64,000 nucleotides of DNA, taken from contig JAGXGZ010000035.1 in the NCBI GenBank assembly GCA_024636495.1, positions 1 through 64,000 of the forward strand. Reading direction: 5' to 3'. Below, in pieces: positions 19,656-27,319 of this stretch. The notes under the pieces are model-generated. The model saw only the letters and a program-made list of their open reading frames with translations. It was not told the origin of the DNA and searched no databases. The position numbers and the translations under genes were made by a program. Within the stretch, counting starts at the first letter, position 1. Every line of letters starts with the position of its first letter. The DNA is from Roseobacter sp. Its GTDB lineage: Bacteria > Pseudomonadota > Alphaproteobacteria > Rhodobacterales > Rhodobacteraceae.

Positions 19656-20387
19656 TCAAAGACTTTGCAGTGAGATCGTTGATTTGCTGGAGTTATCCGG
19701 GCTGTCTGCGTTCATCCAAACCCACTGCGTGCCGTCCCCTTGAAGGTTTTCCGTCACCGACTGGATGGTCGCATTCGTTGTAACGACAGCATTCGCGACA
19801 TTCGCAGTCGGACCCATTTTCACAATCTGACCATCAAGCAGGCCGTTGCTGGTTTCGTTTACAACGAAAACGGCTGCCTTTGATTGACGGAACTGAACGG
19901 AAATGAACTGCGTCACAGTGCTGACGATGGTCAGTTCATGCCAGCTTGCGGGTGGCACATTGTAATAGCGGCGGTACTTGTCAAATGCATGAGGTGCCCC
20001 GTCAATTGGAAGAAGTTCGTTATCCAATCCAGACGTGTCCGTTGGCATGCTAACGCTGCCTAGCCAAATCTCGACCTGCGCGATCCCGCTGTTAGTCGGC
20101 AAAGACACGGATACCGTCTGAGTGTCGGTTCCGGAAACAAAGCCGACAGACGCACTGCCTGCATTTGCGGTTGTGCCGGGGACGGTGATCTTTACGGGCG
20201 GCTGGCTGTTTGACCAAATCACGCTGACGGCTGCGTTATTGTCATTCTGAGCAGAGTTATAGACAAACACGCCGTATAGCTGGCCGGGCCTAAGGGTGGT
20301 GCATTGGGCGGTTTCTCCGGCGCGCAATGTGATGCGCTGTCCGCCATTCCAATTTACTGCATTCGCTGAAAGAGCCAGAAAACTCAT
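19656..20387 (-). CDS. Unknown beta-rich protein, first gene of the giant-protein cassette, 243 aa
   Basis: Not recognised. The start is the ATG at 20387 (MSFLALSANAVNWNGG) with an AAGGAG site 8 nt upstream; the frame is open another 153 nt but without a ribosome-binding site. The sequence is rich in Ser, Thr, Val and Asn with alternating hydrophobic residues, suggesting an all-beta fold. It has no cleavable signal peptide, membrane segment or catalytic motif. It is paralogous over its entire length to the next gene (18755). Shared landmarks are the IWSN motif near residue 75, FVSGTDT near 100, MPTDTSGL near 130, GPTAN near 200 and WVWMNADS-DNSS near the C-terminus. It lies 118 bp upstream of that paralogue and 350 bp downstream of an IalB gene, so it probably leads a cassette with the 3302-aa gene. 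Confidence 0.8.
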   Translation of the reverse strand: MSFLALSANAVNWNGGQRITLRAGETAQCTTLRPGQLYGVFVYNSAQNDNNAAVSVIWSNSQPPVKITVPGTTANAGSASVGFVSGTDTQTVSVSLPTNSGIAQVEIWLGSVSMPTDTSGLDNELLPIDGAPHAFDKYRRYYNVPPASWHELTIVSTVTQFISVQFRQSKAAVFVVNETSNGLLDGQIVKMGPTANVANAVVTTNATIQSVTENLQGDGTQWVWMNADSPDNSSKSTISLQSL

Positions 20388-20682
20388 AGCATTATCTCCT
20401 TGATTAAAATTTCTTGTCACACGAAAAAAGTTATAAAAAACATGTAGGTAAAAACTAACAGGCACACTAAAACGCGTGACTTCACCGCCCATTAAATTCG
20501 GGCATGCGTAACTATAGGTTGCATGTTTCGATTCTTTCAAGAAGAAAGATTTAATAAATCACTTGCTTATTGTGAATTAGGTTACGCTAGGTAAGCTTTT
20601 CCGTGTCTGAGCTCAATTAAACATCTGTAATTAAATACGGTTTAAGGCCAAAAGTATTTTCAAACCCTCAAATGATTCGCTG
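20388..20682. other. AT-rich leader of the giant-protein cassette
   Basis: About 300 bp without a gene, visibly more AT-rich than the surrounding coding DNA. It contains a small hairpin TCTTTC-AAGAA-GAAAGA at 20534-20550 and several A/T runs (for example 20434-20440). On the minus strand a TATAAC at about 20431-20436 could be a -10, but I see no good partner -35. It is the likely promoter region for the cassette. Confidence 0.4.
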
Positions 20683-20716
20683 AAAAACAAAAAGGTCCCG
20701 CCTGTGGCGAGACCTT
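20683..20716 (-). terminator. Terminator of the IalB-family gene
   Basis: On the minus strand AAGGTCTCGCC, a 3-nt ACA loop and GGCGGGACCTT (one G-U pair) are followed by TTTTGTTTTT. It insulates the cassette downstream from IalB transcription. Confidence 0.8.
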
Positions 20717-20736
20717 GAACACCGATAAAAGTCGTA

Positions 20737-21267
20737 TCAGCCGCCGCAGCGCTTTGCCGCATCTTCAACCGATGCAGTGAATCCCAAAAGCGAAAACGTG
20801 TCTTTCGTCTGCGTGCCACGACCAGATCGACCAGTCAGAACCGCATCGGCACCACGCTTCATCGCGGTAATGATCTTGGTGTCGTCATCCGCGGTCGCCG
20901 GCCATGCCCACTCACCTTCGGTAAATAATTCAAAGGTGGTCCCGCTGATATTCATGTTGACCGTGGACCCGGAAGCAAAGGGATAGCCACCCGTAAACGC
21001 AACCTGCCCCTTGGCACCCGCACTTGGACGGTAGAACACCATCAACAGCGTCTGGCCACGGTTAACAGCAACGACGCGGCCATCGCGGGAATTTACGCTC
21101 GACTTCGGCGTCGACACACCCCAGCATTCAGTTGGATTGTCCTCGACAAAGACGCTCCAATCCGTCTCTGCACCGACGCGGTTTGTGCTTTGCGCCTGCG
21201 CCCAGGCACCGCCCGCAGCAAGCCCTGTAATTGCAGCTGCCAAACCAATTATCTTAAAATTCATCAT
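20737..21267 (-). CDS. Invasion associated locus B (IalB) family secreted protein, 176 aa
   Basis: Exported small protein of the IalB family, named after a Bartonella virulence factor but widespread in free-living Rhodobacterales, where its role is unknown. An N-terminal signal peptide (MMNFKIIGLAAAITGLAAGGAWAQA, cleavage after AWA-QA at about residue 24) precedes a beta-rich domain. That domain includes ECWGVSTPKSS (about 47-57) and ends in a Cys (AKRCGG), so one disulfide between these two cysteines is possible in the periplasm. Two consecutive ATGs (21267 and 21264) are equivalent starts. It lies upstream of the giant-protein cassette on the same strand, but a strong terminator separates them. 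Confidence 0.8.
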   Translation of the reverse strand: MMNFKIIGLAAAITGLAAGGAWAQAQSTNRVGAETDWSVFVEDNPTECWGVSTPKSSVNSRDGRVVAVNRGQTLLMVFYRPSAGAKGQVAFTGGYPFASGSTVNMNISGTTFELFTEGEWAWPATADDDTKIITAMKRGADAVLTGRSGRGTQTKDTFSLLGFTASVEDAAKRCGG

Positions 21268-21443
21268 CTACCTGGGCCTCCAGCCGCCATTATCCTCAAC
21301 ATTCTCACCAACTCCTCTGGCTGCCTTTCGGGAGGCGCTCTTTTAAAGGACCTGTATTTCTCTCGACAACAAGCATAATAACGCCAAACACGCGACCTGC
21401 GAAACCCTGATTGGCAGGAATTCGCCCAAGAAAAGGATGAAAC

Positions 21444-22424
21444 ATGATCCAACCAGCCCCCTTTGCGGAAATTTGGCGCGGCGCTTTCCTTGAAAGTGTG
21501 CATTCGGGCCATGCTGTTGTGTGCGATGACAGCGGTCAAATCGTAGAGGCTTGGGGCGATCCAGAGAAAGTTGTTCTGCCGCGGTCCTCGGCAAAGATGA
21601 TCCAGGCCCTGCCCCTCATCCGATCAGGTGCGGCTGACGCGGCGGGCCTGCGCCCGCAACATCTTGCCTTGGCCTGCGCATCACATCAGGCCGCTGAACT
21701 GCATACAGGGATCGTTGGGCAATGGCTTGAGAACTTGGGGCTTTCCGACAGCGATTTTCGCTGTGGCCCTGCCGTTCCGGGCGATATAGCTGCCCGCGAT
21801 GCGCTGATCATCGCGCATGAACAGCCTTGCCAGATCCACCATGAATGCTCCGGCAAACACGCCGGCTTTTTAACGGTGAACAAGCATCTTGGCGGGGGCA
21901 CCGATTACGAAAAGCCTGATCACCCCGTCCAAAAGGCCTGCCTTGAAGCGCTTGAGGATGTCACGGGTTACACATCTCCGGGCTACGGGATTGACGGCTG
22001 CTCTGTGCCGAACTTTGCAACATCCCTTCACGGTATGGCGCGCGCGATGGCGCATTTCGCAGCCGCGCCCGAAGGCTCTGCCGAAGCGCGCTTGCATCAG
22101 GCCATGCGCCTGCATCCCGAACTGGTCGCCGGTGAAACCCGCGCCTGTACCGATCTCATGCGCGCGATGAACGGCAAGGTTGCGATCAAAACCGGTGCCG
22201 AAGGTTTCTTTGTCGCGATCCTGCCAGAACAAAAAATCGGCGTTGCACTCAAAGCTTCTTGCGGCACAGGCCGCGCAGCCAGCTGTGCAATCGCATCGAT
22301 CCTTGTCAAACTGGGTGCATTGGATGCCAACCACCCCGAGGCCCTGAAATACCGCAACGCCCCTATCGTCAATCGCCGCGGCATTATTACAGGCACCCTA
22401 AAGCCGGCCGCGACCTTCGGCTAA
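21444..22424 (+). CDS. Asparaginase II family protein (Rhizobium-type), 326 aa
   Basis: Hydrolyses L-asparagine to aspartate and ammonia. It belongs to the family of the thermolabile Rhizobium etli asparaginase, unrelated to the E. coli AnsA/AnsB fold. Seen: the serine-lysine motif RSSAKMIQALPL (about residues 48-59), the CASH segment (about 79-82), CSGKHAGFL (about 136-144) and GIDGCSVPNFA (about 181-191). The length fits. A clear AAAAGGATG site precedes the ATG. It is convergent with serB, with a hairpin repeat in the 74-bp gap. Confidence 0.85.
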   Translation: MIQPAPFAEIWRGAFLESVHSGHAVVCDDSGQIVEAWGDPEKVVLPRSSAKMIQALPLIRSGAADAAGLRPQHLALACASHQAAELHTGIVGQWLENLGLSDSDFRCGPAVPGDIAARDALIIAHEQPCQIHHECSGKHAGFLTVNKHLGGGTDYEKPDHPVQKACLEALEDVTGYTSPGYGIDGCSVPNFATSLHGMARAMAHFAAAPEGSAEARLHQAMRLHPELVAGETRACTDLMRAMNGKVAIKTGAEGFFVAILPEQKIGVALKASCGTGRAASCAIASILVKLGALDANHPEALKYRNAPIVNRRGIITGTLKPAATFG

Positions 22425-22441
22425 AAACCAAGCTGTCCCAT

Positions 22442-22490
22442 GTTCCAAATGGATGAAAATCCCGGGGTATGGGGCAGCGCCCCATGCACC
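22442..22490. repeat. Intergenic palindromic repeat, copy 1 (between asparaginase and serB)
   Basis: TTCCAAATGGA, two bases, then AAAATCCCGGGG, followed by a perfect hairpin ATGGGGC-AGC-GCCCCAT (22469-22485). The left part recurs at 27260 next to another GC hairpin. It sits between convergent genes and probably acts as a bidirectional terminator. Confidence 0.6.
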
Positions 22491-22498
22491 TTTCGTCC

Positions 22499-23380
22499 CT
22501 AACTCACAAAATCGTCTTTTGCATAACCCTGAACATACAAAAGCGCCGTGAGATCACCAAAATTGATCCGCACGTCACATTCCGCAGCTACGGCTGGCTT
22601 GGCATGTAGCGCCACACCCATGCCAGCCCGGTGCAACATCCCCAGATCATTCGCCCCGTCACCAACTGCGATTACATCGGCCTCAGCCAGTCCCAACCGC
22701 GACGTTATTTCTTCCAGTGCATCAACCTTGGCCTGTTTGCCCAAGATCGGGGTGCCCACCTGACCTGTCAGCTTTCCATCCGCAACCAGCAACGTATTTG
22801 CACGATTCTCGTCAAAGCCCAACTCAGCTGAAACAGCCGCCGTAAACGCAGTAAATCCGCCGGAAACCAATGCGGCATAGGCACCGTTTGCTTTCATTGT
22901 TGCCAACAGTGTTTTACCGCCGGGCATATGCGTAATCCGCTGCACCAGAACGCGCCCGATCACGGCTTGGTCCAGCCCCTCAAGAAGGCCCACACGTTCG
23001 CGCAACGCCGCTTCAAAATCCAGCTCACCGTTCATTGCCCGCGCGGTGATATCCTTGACACGGTCCCCGACACCCGCTTCATCGGCCAGCTCGTCAATGC
23101 ATTCCTGCTGGATCATCGTGCTGTCCATATCCGCCAAAAGCATCTTCTTGCGACGTCCCTCTGACGGCACGATCACCAGATCAACGCCCATCCCCTGACA
23201 TTCTGCCCAAATATCCCACTGATTGCCGGGCATCCGCTTCATGTTAAAGGTTGCTGCCTCATCCGGTGCCAACCAAAACGCATCGCCACCGCCCCAGGCA
23301 TTGCGCAAGCTATCCACCAGCGCCGCATCCAAGTGGGGTTTGGTGGGAGAAGTTAACAAAGTCACACTATGCATCGTCAT
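22499..23380 (-). CDS. serB: Phosphoserine phosphatase SerB, 293 aa
   Basis: Last step of serine synthesis: O-phosphoserine to serine; HAD superfamily. The catalytic motif I DMDSTMIQQE is at about residues 84-93, motif II (LVSGGFT) near 180-186 and motif III/IV (GDGANDLGML) near 245-254. The N-terminal 75 residues form the ACT-like or alpha/beta extension usual in alphaproteobacterial SerB. I placed the start at the ATG at 23380 with GGAAAC upstream; the frame is open to 23650 but that part is antisense to serC. It is divergent from serC across 150 bp, putting three serine-pathway genes together. Confidence 0.93.
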   Translation of the reverse strand: MTMHSVTLLTSPTKPHLDAALVDSLRNAWGGGDAFWLAPDEAATFNMKRMPGNQWDIWAECQGMGVDLVIVPSEGRRKKMLLADMDSTMIQQECIDELADEAGVGDRVKDITARAMNGELDFEAALRERVGLLEGLDQAVIGRVLVQRITHMPGGKTLLATMKANGAYAALVSGGFTAFTAAVSAELGFDENRANTLLVADGKLTGQVGTPILGKQAKVDALEEITSRLGLAEADVIAVGDGANDLGMLHRAGMGVALHAKPAVAAECDVRINFGDLTALLYVQGYAKDDFVS

Positions 23381-23482
23381 GTTTCCGATCCGCGCCAAGG
23401 CTGTCGTAAAAAGCAATTCAAGCGGCGTTCTAGCGCCATTTTCCCGCTTGTGCCAGACCACGCAGACGTCTAGGAGCAGCGG

Positions 23483-23530
23483 TGGGACACCCATCCCCAA
23501 CGATGGGCGCTTATCTGAAAGGGTAGCATA
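23483..23530 (+). promoter_or_regulatory. Candidate serC leader RNA element
   Basis: Two mutually exclusive short hairpins are visible just before serC: TGGG-ACA-CCCA (23483-23493) and CCCAT-8 nt-ATGGG (23490-23507). They share the CCCA segment. The GAAAGGG ribosome-binding site follows about 10 nt later. A conserved 'serC' RNA motif upstream of serC in Alphaproteobacteria is known from comparative genomics. The position fits, but I cannot verify the consensus here. Confidence 0.4.
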
Positions 23531-24670
23531 ATGGCTATTACGACACCCACAACGCGACCAGTAAACCCGCGTTTTTCCTCTGGCCCCTGCGCCAAACCCC
23601 CCGCATATGATCTGGCCAAGCTGGCAAGCGCACCCTTGGGCCGCAGCCACCGCGCTGCCCCCGGCAAAGCCAAACTGCTTGCCGCGATCGAGACCACGCG
23701 CGAGATACTCGGCGTGCCTGCGGATTACAAAATCGGCATCGTGCCTGCGTCAGATACAGGCGCCTACGAGATGGCCATGTGGACCATGCTGGGCGAACGC
23801 CCCGCTGAGATGGTCGCGTGGGAATCATTCGGCGCTGGCTGGGTGACGGATGCTGTTAAACAGCTTAAAATCGAACATACCGTCCACACCGCTGACTATG
23901 GTCAGATCGTGGATATGGCGTCGCTCAACTATGACAACGACGTGTGCTTTACGTGGAACGGCACCACATCCGGTGTGCGCGTGCCCACGGGTGATGTTAT
24001 CCCTGCAGATCGCAAGGGCCTGACCCTGTGCGACGCGACATCTGCTGCCTTCGCCATGGACCTGCCATGGGACAAGCTGGATGTGACCACCTTCAGCTGG
24101 CAGAAAGTTCTAGGCGGCGAAGCGGCGCATGGCATGTTGATCCTCAGCCCGCGCGCAGTGGAACGTCTTGAAAACTACACACCTGCATGGCCCCTGCCCA
24201 AGATTTTCCGCCTCACCAAGGGTGGCAAACTGATCGACGGCATCTTTAAGGGTGAAACTATCAACACACCTTCGATGCTTTGCGTCGAAGATTATTTGCT
24301 CGCGCTGGACTGGGCGAAATCCGTGGGCGGCCTGCAAGGTCTGATCGCGCGAGCTGACGCAAATACTGCTGCGATTGCCCAGTTTGTTGAAGACCATGAC
24401 TGGATCGATTTTCTTGCGGCAGATCCTGCGACACGGTCGAACACATCGGTCTGCCTTAAATTCTCTGATGATCGCATCGCTGATGGCGCTGCCTTTGCCA
24501 AAGCCATCGCCAAACGGCTTGAAACCGAAGATGTCGCCTTGGATGTCGGTGCCTACCGCGATGCCCCTCCGGGCCTGCGGATCTGGTGCGGCGGCACGGT
24601 CGAAACCTCGGATATAGAGGCGATGTTGCCGTGGCTTGCTTGGGCCTTTGAAGCCGAAATCAACGCCTGA
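23531..24670 (+). CDS. serC: Phosphoserine aminotransferase SerC, 379 aa
   Basis: PLP-dependent transfer of an amino group from glutamate to 3-phosphohydroxypyruvate. Seen: the [11 protein letters not shown]-terminal substrate loop (about residues 14-23), [12 protein letters not shown] (about 78-89) and the PLP lysine in [16 protein letters not shown] (Lys near residue 193). It belongs to the longer alphaproteobacterial/archaeal-like SerC subgroup rather than the roughly 360-aa E. coli type. It heads the serC-serA operon, with a leader of possible regulatory function. serA follows after 97 bp that contain a large inverted repeat. Confidence 0.95.
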   Translation: MAITTPTTRPVNPRFSSGPCAKPPAYDLAKLASAPLGRSHRAAPGKAKLLAAIETTREILGVPADYKIGIVPASDTGAYEMAMWTMLGERPAEMVAWESFGAGWVTDAVKQLKIEHTVHTADYGQIVDMASLNYDNDVCFTWNGTTSGVRVPTGDVIPADRKGLTLCDATSAAFAMDLPWDKLDVTTFSWQKVLGGEAAHGMLILSPRAVERLENYTPAWPLPKIFRLTKGGKLIDGIFKGETINTPSMLCVEDYLLALDWAKSVGGLQGLIARADANTAAIAQFVEDHDWIDFLAADPATRSNTSVCLKFSDDRIADGAAFAKAIAKRLETEDVALDVGAYRDAPPGLRIWCGGTVETSDIEAMLPWLAWAFEAEINA

Positions 24671-24675
24671 AATTT

Positions 24676-24730
24676 GCGTGGGTTAGCACCCACCCTACCG
24701 GCTTTGCGTAGGGTGGGTGACAACCCACGC
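24676..24730. repeat. Large inverted repeat (REP-like) between serC and serA
   Basis: Two nested perfect arms: GCGTGGGTT (24676-24684) with AACCCACGC (24722-24730), and CCCACCCTAC (24689-24698) with GTAGGGTGGG (24708-24717), 9-nt loop. The 4-nt internal bulges are AGCA and TGAC. Similar GTAGGGTGGGT palindromes occur as dispersed repeats in many bacteria. Confidence 0.75.
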
Positions 24731-24767
24731 GTCCCCCCACGTCTATTCAAAAAAAGGAGCGCCAAAC

Positions 24768-26363
24768 ATGGCCCCCAAAGTTCTCATTTCCGACAGCCTG
24801 TCCGAAGCCGCCGTTCAAATTTTCAAAGACCGTGGGATCGAGGTCGATTTCCAGCCCAATCTGGGCAAGGACAAAGAAAAACTGGCCGCCATCATTGGTG
24901 ACTATGATGGCCTTGCAATCCGCTCGGCGACCAAAGTGACCGAAGCGATCCTTGCCAACGCAACCAACCTCAAGGTTATCGCCCGCGCAGGTATCGGCAC
25001 CGACAACATCGACAAAGACGCCGCATCGAAAAAGGGTGTGATCGTCATGAACACGCCTTTCGGCAACATGATCACCACAGCTGAACATGCCATCGCGATG
25101 ATGTTCGCCGTCGCGCGCCAAATCCCCGAAGCGTCGGCATCCACCCATGCTGGCAAATGGGAAAAGTCGAAATTCATGGGGGTCGAGCTGACCGGCAAGA
25201 CCCTTGGCGTGATCGGCGCGGGCAACATAGGTGGCATCGTCTGCGACCGTGCGCGCGGCCTGAAAATGAAGGTTGTCGCCTATGACCCCTTCTTGGGCGA
25301 AGAAAAGGCCAAGAAAATGGGCGTCGAAAAGGTCGAACTTGACGATCTGCTGGCCCGCGCCGATTTCATTACGTTACACGTGCCTTACACCGAACAAACT
25401 GCCAATATCCTGTCCAAGGAAGCCTTGGCCAAGACCAAGAAGGGCGTGCGCATCATCAACTGTGCCCGCGGTGGTCTGGTCGACGAAGAAGCGCTCGCCG
25501 AAGCGCTGAAATCCGGCCACGTCGCTGGCGCTGCCTTTGACGTGTTCAAGGAAGAGCCCGCAACCGAGAACGTGTTGTTCGGCCTGCCAAACGTGGTTTG
25601 CACGCCGCACCTTGGGGCCGCAACCACCGAGGCACAGGAAAACGTGGCCCTGCAAGTGGCTGAACAGATGTCCGACTACCTGCTGACGGGTGCCGTCAGC
25701 AACGCGTTGAACATGCCATCTGTGACCGCAGAAGAGGCCAAGATCATGGGCCCATGGATCACCCTTTCGGGGCATCTGGGTTCCTTTATCGGCCAGATGA
25801 CGGACGAACCGATCAAGGCGATTAATATCCTTTATGACGGCCAAGTCTCGCAGATGAACCTGAACGCGCTGAACTGCGCTGTTGTTGCGGGCATTATGAA
25901 ACGTGCCAACCCTGACGTGAACATGGTCAGCGCGCCCGTTGTTGCCCGTGAAAAGGGCATCCAGATCAGCACCACGAACCAAGACAAATCCGGCGTCTTC
26001 GACGGCTATGTCAAGGTAACAGTCGTCACGGCCAAGCGCGAGCGGTCCATCGCGGGCACGGTGTTCTCGGACGGCAAACCGCGTTTCATCCAGATCAAAG
26101 GTATCAACATCGACGCCGAAATCGGTGCGCATATGCTGTACACAACCAACGAAGACGTCCCTGGCATCATCGGTACCTTGGGCCAAACACTGGGTGCCAA
26201 TGGCGTAAACATCGCTAACTTTACGCTGGGCCGTTCTGTCGCCAAAGGCGAGGCGATTGCCCTGCTTTACGTCGATGACGAAGTGCCAGATGCAGCGATC
26301 AAACAACTGCAAGACACAGGTCTTTTCACTCAGGTTAAAGAGCTGGCATTCGACGTCGCCTAA
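24768..26363 (+). CDS. serA: D-3-phosphoglycerate dehydrogenase SerA, 531 aa
   Basis: First committed step of serine biosynthesis, NAD-dependent oxidation of 3-phosphoglycerate. The Rossmann motif GVIGAGNIGGIV is at about residues 146-157, the catalytic Arg in INCARGGLVDE near 232, the Glu in the KEEPA segment and the His in CTPHLGAAT near 282. The C-terminal part holds the intervening (ASB) domain and an ACT domain (VPGIIGTLGQTLGANGVNIANF near 465-486), so it is the long, serine-regulated type. The start is the ATG at 24768 with AAAAAGGAGC upstream. It is followed by a terminator. Confidence 0.96.
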   Translation: MAPKVLISDSLSEAAVQIFKDRGIEVDFQPNLGKDKEKLAAIIGDYDGLAIRSATKVTEAILANATNLKVIARAGIGTDNIDKDAASKKGVIVMNTPFGNMITTAEHAIAMMFAVARQIPEASASTHAGKWEKSKFMGVELTGKTLGVIGAGNIGGIVCDRARGLKMKVVAYDPFLGEEKAKKMGVEKVELDDLLARADFITLHVPYTEQTANILSKEALAKTKKGVRIINCARGGLVDEEALAEALKSGHVAGAAFDVFKEEPATENVLFGLPNVVCTPHLGAATTEAQENVALQVAEQMSDYLLTGAVSNALNMPSVTAEEAKIMGPWITLSGHLGSFIGQMTDEPIKAINILYDGQVSQMNLNALNCAVVAGIMKRANPDVNMVSAPVVAREKGIQISTTNQDKSGVFDGYVKVTVVTAKRERSIAGTVFSDGKPRFIQIKGINIDAEIGAHMLYTTNEDVPGIIGTLGQTLGANGVNIANFTLGRSVAKGEAIALLYVDDEVPDAAIKQLQDTGLFTQVKELAFDVA

Positions 26364-26384
26364 AACCCCGACTATAAAAACATC

Positions 26385-26412
26385 AAAGCGTCCCCTAGTG
26401 GGGCGCTTTTTG
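26385..26412 (+). terminator. Rho-independent terminator of serA
   Basis: AAAGCGTCCCC-TAGT-GGGGCGCTTTTT: paired arms with a single bulged T, ending in a T-run. Confidence 0.8.
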
Positions 26413-26522
26413 CGTTCAGGCAGGCTCATGGTCGCTTGTTTGTGGCGCAAAAGGCATCGCCCTGCCTTCCCCTTTGGGCCATGTTCAGGCATTCTAGACC
26501 AAGCAGAAAAGGAAAACTCCTC

Positions 26523-27251
26523 ATGTCCACGCCCATCTATGCCGTTGGCGACATCCACGGCCAGCTTGATGATCTTCACCGCGTACTGAGGCTGATCGAA
26601 GCCGACGGCGGCAAAGACGCAGAAGTGGTGTTCCTGGGGGATTACGTGGATCGCGGCCCGGACAGCAAAGGCGTGATTGATCTGCTGATGAACGGCATCG
26701 CGGAGGGGCGCAACTGGACGGCAATCCGGGGCAACCACGACCGCTATTTCACGCGGTTTCTGGATGATCAAACCGTCTATGATCCGGCCACGCGGTCCGA
26801 CCTGTTTTGGATGAACCCCAGGCTTGGTGGCGATAAAACGCTACTGTCCTATGGTGTCACCGGCGAAGATTATGCGCCCGTTGATCCAATACACGAGGCA
26901 GCCCTTGACGCCGTACCCCAATCGCATCGTGACTTCTTGGACAATCTGCCAAACATGCATACGACGGATCATCTGATCTTTGTTCATGCTGGCCTACGCA
27001 AGGATGTCGCCCTGCAGGATCAAGTCGAGGATGATCTGATCTGGATCAGGGGTGACTGGCTGACAGAACATCATGATTTTGGCCGCATCGTGGTGCATGG
27101 GCACACCGCCATAGACTATCCCGAACACTACGGATACCGCGTGAACCTTGACGCCGGTGCGGGATATTTCAAACCCCTACAGGCAGCCGTTTTCGAAGGC
27201 CAAGAGGCTCATGTCATCTCTGACAACGGGCGCGTGCCGCTCCGCCCCTGA
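26523..27251 (+). CDS. PPP-family serine/threonine phosphatase / metallophosphoesterase, 242 aa
   Basis: Calcineurin-like two-metal phosphatase. The complete PPP signature set is visible: GDIHG (about residues 8-12), GDYVDRG (about 38-44), RGNHD (about 69-73), HAGL (about 156-159) and VHGHT (about 194-198). It resembles bacterial PrpA/PrpE and lambda-type phosphatases. The substrate could be phosphoprotein or a small molecule (ApaH-like); sequence alone does not say. The start is the ATG at 26523 with AAAAGGAAAA upstream. It is convergent with tdh, with a GC-rich palindromic repeat between. Confidence 0.85.
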   Translation: MSTPIYAVGDIHGQLDDLHRVLRLIEADGGKDAEVVFLGDYVDRGPDSKGVIDLLMNGIAEGRNWTAIRGNHDRYFTRFLDDQTVYDPATRSDLFWMNPRLGGDKTLLSYGVTGEDYAPVDPIHEAALDAVPQSHRDFLDNLPNMHTTDHLIFVHAGLRKDVALQDQVEDDLIWIRGDWLTEHHDFGRIVVHGHTAIDYPEHYGYRVNLDAGAGYFKPLQAAVFEGQEAHVISDNGRVPLRP

Positions 27252-27259
27252 TCCGTCTA

Positions 27260-27319
27260 TTCCAAATGGACTAAAATCCCGGGGGTGGCCCGGCTTTGCC
27301 GGGACGGGGGCTGGCCCCC
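27260..27319. repeat. Intergenic palindromic repeat, copy 2 (between phosphatase and tdh)
   Basis: Begins TTCCAAATGGA, two bases, then AAAATCCCGGGG, matching the start of the copy at 22442. It continues with two hairpins: CCCGGC-TTT-GCCGGG (27289-27303) and GGGGG-CTGG-CCCCC (27306-27319). It probably doubles as a terminator for the two convergent genes. Confidence 0.6.

Noticed and set aside
26436-26522. 29-residue N-terminal extension of the PPP phosphatase
   Set aside because: The GDIHG motif sits at the normal distance from the ATG at 26523, which has its own ribosome-binding site. The extension is not conserved-looking.
25374-26771. Long open frame (465 codons) antisense to serA on the minus strand
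   Set aside because: serA on the plus strand is a textbook protein over the same DNA. The antisense frame has no family motif and reflects codon bias (high-GC third positions keep it open).
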